Part shown: positions 15,877 through 24,929 of the stretch, piece after piece
Position numbering within the stretch: position 1 is the stretch's first letter
How the letters are laid out: each line of letters begins with the position of its first letter
Assembly (NCBI GenBank): GCA_002344795.1
Contig: DDUM01000101.1
Location: forward strand, 1 to 24,929
Direction: 5' to 3'
Source: Flammeovirgaceae bacterium UBA2338
Lineage (GTDB): Bacteria; Bacteroidota; Bacteroidia; Cytophagales; Cyclobacteriaceae
Length of the DNA: 24,929 nt
The notes under the pieces: generated by a model
What the model saw: the letters and a program-made list of their open reading frames with translations, nothing else
Told to the model about the DNA's origin: nothing
The model's database searches: none
Translations under genes and position numbers: made by a program

Positions 15877-18800
15877 ATGAGTAAAAATTATCATATGAAA
15901 TTACTTATTCTTAAAAGCATAACTCAATTCTTATTTATTGTTTTATTTGGGGTTGCTGTTGCCCAGACACCAGAACAACAAGCTGCTCCAATTGGTTTTA
16001 TGTCCAAGAATCTCGTGATTCCTCCATCACCTGAAGCTGCAAGCCTGGGACAGTATGGCAACGTTCCGGTAAGTCTGTATACTGGTAAAACAAACGTTTC
16101 AATCCCAATTTATGAGTTAAGGGGAAAGGAGATTACTTTACCAATTTCTCTAAGTTATAACTCAGGGGGATTTAAAGTGGGTGAAGTTCCGGGGTGGACT
16201 GGGCTTGGCTGGACATTGAATGCCGGAGGAGTGGTAACCCGATCTGTTCTGGGTAGACCTGATGATTGTACCTACTTTTATAATAAGAGCTCTGAAATTT
16301 ATCAAAATATTGCATTTCTCAATCCAATTGAAAGACAAGAGTTCTATGAAGAGATAAGCAAAGGTTACATTGAGACTGAGCCAGATATCTACTTTTATAA
16401 TTTTGCAGGTAACTCTGGCAAGTTTTTTATTGATGCCTATAAGGATATTACTCTTGAGGATTATAAACCTATCAGTTTATCAATCTCAAACATTTGTTCC
16501 AATGAAAGTGTATTTACAGCCAAGGGCCCGGATGGAACAACCTATATTTTTGAGGATAGAGAGATTACAGATTTACTCTATGATGACGAGGGGTTGATTT
16601 CAACTCTTGATCACTATGTATATACCTCAAGTTGGTATCTCACTCAAATGATATCTGCGAACAAAATTGACACAATTTATTTTGATTATGCTGTGGGATC
16701 AGCTGCGCCTTTGAACAACAGCAATATTATGAGTGAACATATGTCTTATACGACCCATGGACCAACAAGCAGTGGCGGAGGTGGCTCTTCTCCTCCCTGC
16801 GGAAGTATTAGTGGGCCAAGCTTTGCAGGAATAAGTACAACCTCAATTAGCACTATTTATCTCACCAGTATAAGGCTTAATGAAAAAGAGATTCTATTTA
16901 GCTCATCAATTAGCGGTTCATCAATAAGTGGCAGAAAACTAAATTCAATAACAGTTAATCATGACAATAGCCAAATCAAAAAATTCATCTTTGATTATAC
17001 ATTCTTTGATGGCCCAGACTTGAATGATGATCGACTAAGGCTTGATAAGATCTATGAATATGGTCCTTTGGGATTGGTTGCACCACCTTATAAGTTTGAG
17101 TATTCATCAGCAGTATTACCAAGTATTAACAGTAAAGCCATTGATCATTGGGGGTATTATAATGGTAGTGGAGACGGGTCACTAATACCTACGTTTGTAG
17201 AGGGGAATTGTACAAGAGGTGGGGGTGCTAATAGAGAGCCTAACGCTTCATATGTTGAAGCATGTATGCTAAATAAGATAACTTATCCTACAGGGGGTAG
17301 CACCGTTTTTGATTATGGTATACATAAGAGTGGAGAACCGCCATATATTAAAAGTGTTATCATTTATGATGATAATTTAACTTCTACACTGTTAGGAGGG
17401 GGTGTGATGGCATCAGGAACTTGCCAGGGTTCACCAAAATATGATATAAAGAACATAACGGTTCCAACGGGTATTGACGGGGTTGAGTTTTCAACGCCAG
17501 GTCTTATCTGGGATGAGCAAGAACATGGAGAGGGGGTAATTGCTTTTGCAGGTCTCATTAAAGCATCTGAGTACACCAATTCATCATGTAATATATTTTC
17601 CTGGGCTGAGAACAACATATCGAAGTTTGAATATTACTGGTTTCTTGATTATCAAGGATCTTCTGCTACCATTCCAACAATGGTAGACCCAGGTGACTAC
17701 AAGTTAATTGTTGTTAATGAAATAGTTGGTGAATACATTTCAATAGGCTTCAATTATATCACTCATCACACTGGAGAAATTGTTGTGCATCCTCCAGATA
17801 AGTTGATAGGGGGGGTGAGAATTGAAAAGATAACTGATTATTCTGCGGATGGTATAATTGCATCAATAAAGGAATATGACTACAATGGATCGCCCATTAC
17901 CTTACAAGGTAATTCATATACTTACCAGAGTGGACTATCTTTCGGAGAACCACAATATGATTACACCACTTCTCATTTTTTTAAGGCTCCTTATGCACAA
18001 GAGGAATCTGGCTCTTACATAATAGATTATACTTCTTATACCTATAATTTGGTTGCTTCCAGTAGAAGTTCTCTAGGTACTGTTCTTGGTAGTCATGTAG
18101 GATATTCAAAGGTTACAGAAAGATTTAAAGACCCTTCAGGGGAGTCAAATGGATCTAAGGTTTATTATTATAGGAATAATGAATTACCGACTGTGTCGTA
18201 TCCATTTAGCCATGGACTAAATGAATATGGGCAGGGTGATTTACTAAATGAACAAATATTTGATAGGAATGGTAACCTAGTTGCCGAAACGATTAATGAA
18301 TATGCTTATGACGTTAATGAAACCAGGCACAACAAGACGATACATGGGATTAAGGTTTTTCCTGATAGTTACCAGAGTAATCAGTTAAAATTGGTCGAAA
18401 CTAACGTACCTAATGAATACATTTGGATAGCTTCATATAACCTGGCCTATTATCAGACTTATGGTAATCTGTCGAACCCACTTCATTCAAAGGATTTTAA
18501 AGTTATTAACAATATCTCATCCTATAGCTCTTATGCACGTTGGCAATATTTGGCAAAAACAACAAAGAATGAATACCGCAATGGACAGGTTTTTACCAGC
18601 TACACGAAAAACTTCTACGACAATCAAACTCATGCACAAGTTTCTAGACAGGAAACTAAAAATAGCAAAGGAGAAATCTTTATTTCCAAACTAAGGTATC
18701 CTGGTGATGGAATAACTGACTTGTCTACAAATGCTAATCTTGCCAAAAGTAAGCTTGTGTCCAATCATGTTTATGATAAAGTGCTTGAGCGAATTGAATT

Positions 18801-19575
18801 GAACGGAAATTCAGAGGTGATAGCTTCTCAAAAGGTGCACTTCGAACTTGTCAATAATAACCCCTTTCCTAAGGAAGTTTACTATTTGAAGACCACTGGC
18901 CCAATTAGTGAAGGGTCACTGGCGACTAATTATGAAAAGAGGGCTTCCTATAATTATAATGAGTTTGGTGACCTTCTTGACTATAGTAAGGAAAATGATC
19001 TTAAGCAAGGTTACGTATGGTCTTCTGATCACGAGTTTGCAATTGCTGAGGTAACCGGGGCGGATTCAAACGCAATTGGATATACAAGCTTTGAAGGGGA
19101 TTCCAATGAAGGTAATTTTACATTTGTATCCAATACCTCATCGGATAGTAAAACAGGTAAAAACAGTCACGCTTTATCCGGTTCTAATATTGTCAAATTA
19201 GGATTGCAAAGTAATCTTCAATATGAACTTAGCTTTTGGGCTAAGGGATCTTCTCCATCGGTGTCTAATGTCGTTGCATCTTATGACAACCCGTATACAG
19301 GCTCCGATGGTTGGAAATTTTATAAGAAGATAATTAGTGCGACCAATCAGATAACTGTTTCCGGTTCTGCGTTGATTGATGAAATCAGACTTCATCCTCT
19401 GGGCGCACAGATGACTACTTATGTCTATGAGCCTGGTTATGGTATTGTCCAAACTATTGATCCTAACGGTATGATAACTCAATTTGAGTACTATAATACT
19501 GGTCGATTAAAGCAGATAAAGGACTTCGATGGAAATATTCTTAAAAATTATAAGTATCACTATCAAACAAATTGA
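15877..19575 (+). CDS. Large secreted Rhs-like (YD-repeat) protein without Rhs core
   Basis: This 1232-residue protein has a signal peptide (cleavage after GVAVA, before QTP). An in-frame ATG at 15895 gives a shorter, equally good leader. Near residues 50-130 is the N-terminal block common to Bacteroidota Rhs-type exoproteins (SLGQYGNVPVSLYTGKTNVS, LPISLSYNSGGFKVGE, GWTGLGWTLNAGGVVTRS). A long Tyr/Asn/Gly-rich YD-repeat-like beta region fills the middle. Around 1068-1175 there is a jelly-roll-like insert (SFEGDSNEG to IDEIRLHPLGAQ). It ends with clear YD repeats (TIDPNGMITQFEYYNTGRLK, DFDGNILKNYKYHY). It lacks the DHLGNVR/YYPFG core, which is found in the large gene two positions downstream, so the two may act together. 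Adjacent genes are spaced by 22 and 1 bp. Confidence 0.8.
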   Translation: MSKNYHMKLLILKSITQFLFIVLFGVAVAQTPEQQAAPIGFMSKNLVIPPSPEAASLGQYGNVPVSLYTGKTNVSIPIYELRGKEITLPISLSYNSGGFKVGEVPGWTGLGWTLNAGGVVTRSVLGRPDDCTYFYNKSSEIYQNIAFLNPIERQEFYEEISKGYIETEPDIYFYNFAGNSGKFFIDAYKDITLEDYKPISLSISNICSNESVFTAKGPDGTTYIFEDREITDLLYDDEGLISTLDHYVYTSSWYLTQMISANKIDTIYFDYAVGSAAPLNNSNIMSEHMSYTTHGPTSSGGGGSSPPCGSISGPSFAGISTTSISTIYLTSIRLNEKEILFSSSISGSSISGRKLNSITVNHDNSQIKKFIFDYTFFDGPDLNDDRLRLDKIYEYGPLGLVAPPYKFEYSSAVLPSINSKAIDHWGYYNGSGDGSLIPTFVEGNCTRGGGANREPNASYVEACMLNKITYPTGGSTVFDYGIHKSGEPPYIKSVIIYDDNLTSTLLGGGVMASGTCQGSPKYDIKNITVPTGIDGVEFSTPGLIWDEQEHGEGVIAFAGLIKASEYTNSSCNIFSWAENNISKFEYYWFLDYQGSSATIPTMVDPGDYKLIVVNEIVGEYISIGFNYITHHTGEIVVHPPDKLIGGVRIEKITDYSADGIIASIKEYDYNGSPITLQGNSYTYQSGLSFGEPQYDYTTSHFFKAPYAQEESGSYIIDYTSYTYNLVASSRSSLGTVLGSHVGYSKVTERFKDPSGESNGSKVYYYRNNELPTVSYPFSHGLNEYGQGDLLNEQIFDRNGNLVAETINEYAYDVNETRHNKTIHGIKVFPDSYQSNQLKLVETNVPNEYIWIASYNLAYYQTYGNLSNPLHSKDFKVINNISSYSSYARWQYLAKTTKNEYRNGQVFTSYTKNFYDNQTHAQVSRQETKNSKGEIFISKLRYPGDGITDLSTNANLAKSKLVSNHVYDKVLERIELNGNSEVIASQKVHFELVNNNPFPKEVYYLKTTGPISEGSLATNYEKRASYNYNEFGDLLDYSKENDLKQGYVWSSDHEFAIAEVTGADSNAIGYTSFEGDSNEGNFTFVSNTSSDSKTGKNSHALSGSNIVKLGLQSNLQYELSFWAKGSSPSVSNVVASYDNPYTGSDGWKFYKKIISATNQITVSGSALIDEIRLHPLGAQMTTYVYEPGYGIVQTIDPNGMITQFEYYNTGRLKQIKDFDGNILKNYKYHYQTN

Positions 19576-19576
19576 C

Positions 19577-20002
19577 ATGAAACTTTTTGCTGTCTTTTTT
19601 TTTACAAGCATTGCTACCATAGGATGGTCTCAAGAATTCCCTATTGGTAAATGGAAAGTGAGTGCGGAGCAAACTATGCTTCAACAGCGTGACATTGAAA
19701 AAGTGAGACTGGATACAATACCTCAGCAGTTTGGGAGTAATGTAAGGAATCACCTTGATGGTAGAGTTTATAATTTTCAAAAAAACGGAACATTTGAATT
19801 GATGATTACAGTTAAAGGTTATAATAAATCATTTCAAGGTTCGTGGCGAAGCAGAAAAAACACACTCACTCTTTCATTTGATAATGGTGACAAAGCAGAC
19901 TATAGCTTTTCATCATTTGGGGGTAGTTGGTTGTTGAAGATGAGTGGTTCGATTAAGGAGGATGCACTAGTGAACAATTTAGTATTGACTTCAATTAATT
20001 AG
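19577..20002 (+). CDS. Small secreted lipocalin-like protein
   Basis: Starting at the ATG at 19577, one base after the previous TGA, this is a 141-residue protein with a signal peptide (cleavage after GWS, before QEF). An upstream in-frame ATG at 19529 would overlap the Rhs gene and put 16 polar residues before the leader, so it is rejected. The mature part of about 122 residues opens with FPIGKWKVS and continues with beta strands ending in GSWRSRKNTLTLSF and YSFSSFGGSWLLKMSG. This is the G-x-W and strand pattern of bacterial lipocalin-like domains. The ligand is unknown. Its place between two Rhs-type genes suggests an accessory, chaperone or immunity-like role, but nothing in the sequence proves it. 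Confidence 0.6.
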   Translation: MKLFAVFFFTSIATIGWSQEFPIGKWKVSAEQTMLQQRDIEKVRLDTIPQQFGSNVRNHLDGRVYNFQKNGTFELMITVKGYNKSFQGSWRSRKNTLTLSFDNGDKADYSFSSFGGSWLLKMSGSIKEDALVNNLVLTSIN

Positions 20003-20004
20003 AG

Positions 20005-23000
20005 ATGCGAATATATAAATTCATTCCAGTATTCATTATCTTGGTTGCGTCAACCAATGTATTTGCCCAGATTACGCTTAGCGGAAACGTTAAACCTAAG
20101 ATGAATACCACCGAGAGATATTCCTTATCTCCAACATCAACTATTGTTGATACTTATTGGAGTGTAAGCGGTGGAAGTATCACAAATTATACAGACTATT
20201 ACGTGGATATACTTTGGGGTAGTCCGGTTTCAGGGGCAGTTTTTGCAGAGGTGAATACAACAACGGTTATTTATGAAAAAGCGCTTGCCGTTAATGTTGT
20301 TGTTCCTAACCCAGCCATTTCAGGGTTTACAGTTTCATCAAACGCTTGCGGAGCTAAAACAATAAGCTATTCCTCCAGTCCACCTTCTTCTGGCATCAAT
20401 TGGTATTGGCAAACCTCTTCATCAGGTACCTCAACAAACTACCCGGGAAATTCTTATACGCAATACAGTTCCGGTTATGCATGGGTCAGAGCCAAATATG
20501 GAAGTACATGGAGTTTGGGCAGTACCACATCACCCTATGTAACGATAACCAATCCACCCTCACCACCTAGTGTGAATCATAATAATCCCTCTTGGTATAC
20601 CAATTGTGACTACACCATTTCAATTACCAATCCACAAGGAGGGTATATATATAACTGGTATACTACATCTACCGGAGGGACACCCTTTCATACAGGTACG
20701 AGCCTTACCATAAACACTTCTACTACGGGATACCAGCCTAAGTTTATAGAATCCGTTAATAATTCCTGTCCTAGTAGCATTAGAACAACAATTAATTTAA
20801 CAGTTTCTGATTTACCTCCGCCTGTTGCTAATCCAGGATCGGGTTATGCCAATTGTGATATTGAATTATCAGTCACTCATCAAACGGGTTTTACATTTAA
20901 GTGGTATTCTGCACCTACAGGTGGTACACTACTTCACACAGGGAGGACATATACTGTAAATAAATCAGCAGCAGGCAATTATCCTTATTATGTGTCGGGC
21001 ACAAACCCAAATGGCTGCGTGAGTGTACAGCGTGCCACTGTTAATGCATTTGTTTACAATTTGGCGATACCTTCTGTTTCAGTATTTAAAGACGAACCAG
21101 CTACTTTAAGTATTTCTGCTTCGTACGGGTCTTCATTTGTTTGGTATGATGCTACAGATAACATTGTGGGTACAGGTTTAAGCATCTCACCATCAACCTC
21201 AGCTGTAGGTACTTTTACCTATAAAGCAAAGGCATGTGCGACAGGAGCCTTAACTATCACTACACTTACAGTATATGAAAAACCATCTATCCTTAGTTCT
21301 ACGACCCCGGAGGGAAGTATGGTGTATGTAGGCCCGGGTGAAACCATAACGCTAACATCTAATAATACCTATTCTACATACAGCTGGAAGAAATTTGACG
21401 TGGAAGTTGGAACAGAAAAGTCCTTTGGAGCATCTGAATTGGGAGCCTATACTTTGACTGCATCTATGATTGACCAAAACGGAACTATAAACTTTACGAC
21501 ACCATCCCTTGTCTTTGTTAAAGACCTTGATGATCAAAATATAAATTATATTGAAACAAATGCAATTCAGATAGGGGGAATTACTTCGGATAATCAAATT
21601 GATGCTCTTGCGATCGGCCAGCGCCAGCAATCTATTCAATATTTTGACGGGCTGGGTAGGCCTATGCAATCCATTGCAACAGGGAACTCCCCAGATCTAA
21701 AGGACATCGTACAGCCTGTGCTTTATGATGAGTTTGGAAGAGAGAATTTGAAATTTTTACCTTCTGTCATTGCACAAGGCAATGGCCGCTACAAGCCGGG
21801 ACTTGTTACATCAGCAGGTATCTACAATACGGCCATTTTTAGCAATGGTAACTCAGATATGATTGAAGATGACACAAGACCGTTCTCTGAAACTATTTTT
21901 GATGACTCACCTCTTAACCGCCCCATCGAATCGTTTGGTCCAGGTAATGCCTGGTACAGTGCAGACAAATCAACAAAAATGGAGTACCTCACCAATGTGG
22001 ATGGAACTGGCGCTGGTCAGGAAAAAATTATTATCTGGAAAGTGAATGCTTCAACAGGTTTTCCGGAGAGAGAAACTACAGTGAACAATGGGTATTACAA
22101 CACGGCAGAACTGATTGTGCAATCAACAACTGACGAAGAGGGAAGAGCCGTACGGGAGTATACGGATAAAAATGGTAGAACTATTCTCAAAAAAATACAA
22201 TACATCACAACGACCCCCACGCTGAACAATTCGGCCCACTGGGCGCAAACGTATTACATTTATGATGAACTAAGTCAGTTGAGGTATGTATTCCAACCAG
22301 AATTAAGCAATACATTGGCTGGAGGCAGTGGCAATCCGTCCATAACGCAACTCAGCAACCTGGCCTTCCAATACAAATACGATGGTCGCAAGCGCATGAT
22401 CGAAAAGAGAGTACCTGGTTCTGATTGGGTATATATGGTGTATGATGAGCGCGACAGGCTAGTGTTCACGCAGGATGCTAATCAACGTGCAAACTGGCAG
22501 TGGATGTTTACCAAATACGACCAACTCAATAGACCCATCATCACAGGAATCTATACACACAGCGCCAACATCACCCGTGATGTGATGAAGGGATTACTAA
22601 GCACTACAGTATTTTCTGAAAGCTACGATGGCGTTGGACCACATGGCTATAGCAACACAGTACTAAAAGCACCCAATTTTGTGGAGGCCAACTTTGATGT
22701 ACTTACTGTGACCTATTACGATGGGTATAATTTTAAATCGCTGATAGGCAACAACAACTACGATTACGATCACACGATAATTGCAGGGCAATATAATTTT
22801 GATGGGTCAACAATTGCATATCCATACCTGAAAGGGCAGGTTACAGGATCAAAAACCAAAGTGCTTGGTCAATCAACGTATCTTTGGAATGTAAGTTATT
22901 TTGACGATCGATATCGTCTTATTCAATCGATCACTACGAATACAGTGGGCGGGACAGATCGTATGACTAATTTGCTGGATGCCTTCAACGGAAAGCTTTT

Positions 23001-24929
23001 GGAGACCATCACTATACACAATACATCATCAGCTACCCATACCACTGCCAGAAGGTTCGAATACGATCATGCCGATAGACTTCTTTTTACCTGGTACAAG
23101 GCAAACAATGATCCTGAGATATTGCTTTCTCAAAATGAGTACAATGAACTTGGACAGTTGGTGACTAAAAAAGTGCACCTCGCTGCAGATCCAGAAATAA
23201 ACCAACCTGATGTTAACTACAGCAGTGATAACATCACCGCAAATGCCTACAGTGGAGAAAAAGCAATGATTGCTAAAAACAGCATTACTTTGCAACCAGG
23301 GTTTCATGTTATTGCAGGTGAAAAATTTACAGCCAGATTGGAAAATGAGTGGTCTGGTTCTACCCTCAACGACCCCAATAATCCTGCAGAGCAAACCCTC
23401 GACTATCGGTATAATATCCGGGGGTGGCTTACGCGCATGAACAATAGCGATCTGGCACCTGATAACGTCAATGACAATGAAGACTATTTTGGAATGAATT
23501 TATTGTATGAGGCTTCTGATGGGGGAATAGGTAACACCCAGCTCTACAATGGTAACATCAGCGCTATGAAGTGGAGTGCACGGGGAGAAGATGCCAGCGA
23601 GAAAGCCTACACGTATGGATACGATGCGCTCAACAGAATTACTGGGGCCGCCTTCAAAGAGAAGAACGCTACATGGGCTTCACCAGTCAATTCAGCCTAT
23701 AGTGTTAATGGATTTAATTACGACAAGAATGGGAACATCACCAGTCTCATACGTAAGGCAACACTCACTGGTGATATGGATAACCTTGTTTATGCCTATG
23801 GATCGGGGGAAAGTTATGGCAACCAGTTGCTCAGTGTAACCGATTCGGGAGATGACTTGACGGGGTTTGTAGATGGTAATACGGCTGGTAATGATTACGC
23901 CTACGACAGTAATGGCAATATGGTGACGGATAAAAACAAGGGCCTGGATGCTACCAATGCCGTCATATATAACCACCTCAATTTACCGGAGATCGTCACC
24001 AAAAGCTCGGGCGAGTACATCAGTTACATTTACGATGCCACAGGAAGAAAATTGCGACAGGAAGTATACAACGCCAGTAATGAATTGCAAAAATCTACCG
24101 ACTACCAGGGTGAATTCATTTATGAAAACGATGTATTGCAATTTATCAATAACGAAGAGGGTCGAATAGTAATGACCAGTAGTTCCCCCGAGTATCAATA
24201 CCACCTGAAGGATCACCTGGGCAACGTGCGCGTGAGTTTTACCACCTGGAACGAGGAGGATACTTTTACCGCCTCGCTGGAAGACAACACCACTGCGGAA
24301 GAGCAAAATGATTTTGGCGCCTACACCCGCACCACCAACGACCTGTTTGATCACACCGATGCCAGCACCGCTTTTGACAAGGTACATTTGCTCACGGGCG
24401 GCTACAATTCACAGGTAGGCCTGACCAAATCATTCAGTGTGGTACCTGGCGATGTGATTACAGCTGAAGTATATGCCAAATATTTAGGTACAACAGGTTC
24501 ATCCAGTAATATTGCCGGGTTTGGCACTGCATTGCTCAATGCCTTTGGCTTGCCCACACCGGGTGGTGGGGAGACGGGGACCCCTGCCTCAGCACTCTAC
24601 GATTTTGGATCGGTGATTGCTACCACCGGCAACCCGGGTGAAACAGCCTCCTGGCCAAAAGGATGGCTAAACATACTGGTGTTTGACAAGAATTATGAAC
24701 TGGTAGATGCCTCATTCCAGCAGTTGGATGCCCAATACGTTCAACCGGTAGGGGAGTCCAATAAAATGCCACACCAGCTGTTGACCGCCAGTGTGAACAT
24801 AACCAAAGGCGGATATGCGTATATTTATGTATCCAACGAAGGCGATGTGATACAGGACATTTACTTTGATGACTTCAAAATCACCCACACCAAATCTCCG
24901 GTGTTCCAGGCAGATAATTACTATCCATT
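20005..24929 (+). CDS. Giant secreted Rhs-core protein with Ig-like repeats and DUF6443-like region (partial, 3' end outside window)
   Basis: The frame is open from ATG 20005 to the window end: 1641 complete codons with no stop. Order: signal peptide (cleavage after NVFA, before QIT); about five Ig-like repeats (~106-507) with recurring WYT..TGGTP.HTG motifs; a DUF6443-like region from ~512 (ALAIGQRQQSIQYFDGLGRP); YD repeats; a beta-stack motif at ~1075-1112 (SITLQPGFHVIAGEKFTARL); DYRYNIRGWLTRMN at ~1133; and the Rhs core DHLGNVRVSF at ~1400. The matching ADNYYPF appears only at ~1635, after an insert of about 230 residues. DNA encoding the core and insert is clearly more G+C-rich than the 5' part. 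The C-terminus, where Rhs proteins carry variable effector domains, is not visible. It starts 2 bp after the lipocalin-like gene and is the seventh gene of the operon. Confidence 0.85.
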   Translation, partial: MRIYKFIPVFIILVASTNVFAQITLSGNVKPKMNTTERYSLSPTSTIVDTYWSVSGGSITNYTDYYVDILWGSPVSGAVFAEVNTTTVIYEKALAVNVVVPNPAISGFTVSSNACGAKTISYSSSPPSSGINWYWQTSSSGTSTNYPGNSYTQYSSGYAWVRAKYGSTWSLGSTTSPYVTITNPPSPPSVNHNNPSWYTNCDYTISITNPQGGYIYNWYTTSTGGTPFHTGTSLTINTSTTGYQPKFIESVNNSCPSSIRTTINLTVSDLPPPVANPGSGYANCDIELSVTHQTGFTFKWYSAPTGGTLLHTGRTYTVNKSAAGNYPYYVSGTNPNGCVSVQRATVNAFVYNLAIPSVSVFKDEPATLSISASYGSSFVWYDATDNIVGTGLSISPSTSAVGTFTYKAKACATGALTITTLTVYEKPSILSSTTPEGSMVYVGPGETITLTSNNTYSTYSWKKFDVEVGTEKSFGASELGAYTLTASMIDQNGTINFTTPSLVFVKDLDDQNINYIETNAIQIGGITSDNQIDALAIGQRQQSIQYFDGLGRPMQSIATGNSPDLKDIVQPVLYDEFGRENLKFLPSVIAQGNGRYKPGLVTSAGIYNTAIFSNGNSDMIEDDTRPFSETIFDDSPLNRPIESFGPGNAWYSADKSTKMEYLTNVDGTGAGQEKIIIWKVNASTGFPERETTVNNGYYNTAELIVQSTTDEEGRAVREYTDKNGRTILKKIQYITTTPTLNNSAHWAQTYYIYDELSQLRYVFQPELSNTLAGGSGNPSITQLSNLAFQYKYDGRKRMIEKRVPGSDWVYMVYDERDRLVFTQDANQRANWQWMFTKYDQLNRPIITGIYTHSANITRDVMKGLLSTTVFSESYDGVGPHGYSNTVLKAPNFVEANFDVLTVTYYDGYNFKSLIGNNNYDYDHTIIAGQYNFDGSTIAYPYLKGQVTGSKTKVLGQSTYLWNVSYFDDRYRLIQSITTNTVGGTDRMTNLLDAFNGKLLETITIHNTSSATHTTARRFEYDHADRLLFTWYKANNDPEILLSQNEYNELGQLVTKKVHLAADPEINQPDVNYSSDNITANAYSGEKAMIAKNSITLQPGFHVIAGEKFTARLENEWSGSTLNDPNNPAEQTLDYRYNIRGWLTRMNNSDLAPDNVNDNEDYFGMNLLYEASDGGIGNTQLYNGNISAMKWSARGEDASEKAYTYGYDALNRITGAAFKEKNATWASPVNSAYSVNGFNYDKNGNITSLIRKATLTGDMDNLVYAYGSGESYGNQLLSVTDSGDDLTGFVDGNTAGNDYAYDSNGNMVTDKNKGLDATNAVIYNHLNLPEIVTKSSGEYISYIYDATGRKLRQEVYNASNELQKSTDYQGEFIYENDVLQFINNEEGRIVMTSSSPEYQYHLKDHLGNVRVSFTTWNEEDTFTASLEDNTTAEEQNDFGAYTRTTNDLFDHTDASTAFDKVHLLTGGYNSQVGLTKSFSVVPGDVITAEVYAKYLGTTGSSSNIAGFGTALLNAFGLPTPGGGETGTPASALYDFGSVIATTGNPGETASWPKGWLNILVFDKNYELVDASFQQLDAQYVQPVGESNKMPHQLLTASVNITKGGYAYIYVSNEGDVIQDIYFDDFKITHTKSPVFQADNYYP

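Noticed and set aside
19529..19576. Upstream start for the lipocalin-like gene
   Set aside because: It would overlap the Rhs gene by 47 bases and place 16 residues before a good signal peptide; the ATG at 19577 gives a normal leader.
23029..24387. Several minus-strand and other-frame open frames of 60-134 codons, including 23029-23394 and 23983-24387
   Set aside because: They lie opposite or out of frame with the fully open, motif-bearing Rhs-core frame and have low-complexity translations.

Overview
The window reads as chromosomal DNA of a Bacteroidota bacterium, most likely of the Cytophagales type. The evidence is AT-rich sequence, start sites mostly without Shine-Dalgarno motifs, two Bacteroidota-type -7 boxes (TAnnTTTG, one with a correctly spaced -33 TTTG), Sec signal peptides that end just before Gln, GbsR and TIGR01777-type genes, and GIGT-repeat fibre proteins followed by Rhs genes with a DUF6443-like region. 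I saw no tRNA, rRNA, CRISPR array, transposase or integrase. The exact taxon is inference.

Left part (1-5864). The window opens with the C-terminal end of an unrecognised protein. A perfect 24-bp palindrome follows, then a -7 box and a small LRAT-like (NlpC/P60 superfamily) Cys-His protein with a hydrophobic tail. Convergent to it is a two-gene minus-strand operon. Its first gene encodes a 1162-residue membrane-anchored protein with TPR-like repeats, a GreA/GreB C-terminal-like domain and a PIN nuclease domain. Its second gene encodes an unrecognised 460-residue membrane protein. From memory, the TPR-GreAB-C-PIN architecture has been proposed on comparative-genomic grounds as a biological conflict system, so this side may be a defence locus.

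Middle part (5865-10857). A four-gene plus-strand unit encodes a GbsR/MarR regulator, a SAM methyltransferase, a small membrane protein and a TIGR01777-family SDR protein. It starts from a consensus Bacteroidota promoter that ends only four bases before the first ATG. Two related hairpin-forming repeats, in the same orientation, lie on either side of this unit. A gene-poor stretch of about 580 bp follows, then an overlapping pair encoding a histidine kinase without an obvious sensor domain and a NarL/FixJ-type response regulator.

Right part (11055-24929, running off the window). Seven very tightly packed genes all encode proteins with N-terminal signal peptides. Four are fibre or adhesin-like proteins with different N-terminal parts and the same 96-residue C-terminal module, encoded by four indel-free 288-bp copies. 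Then come a 1232-residue Rhs-like secreted protein, a 141-residue lipocalin-like protein, and an Rhs-core protein of more than 1641 residues. The last carries about five Ig-like repeats, a DUF6443-like region, a beta-stack motif and an Rhs core split by an insert of about 230 residues. The simplest reading is a co-expressed surface or secreted fibre and Rhs apparatus, possibly controlled by the adjacent two-component pair. The C-terminal, potentially effector, end of the last protein is outside the window.
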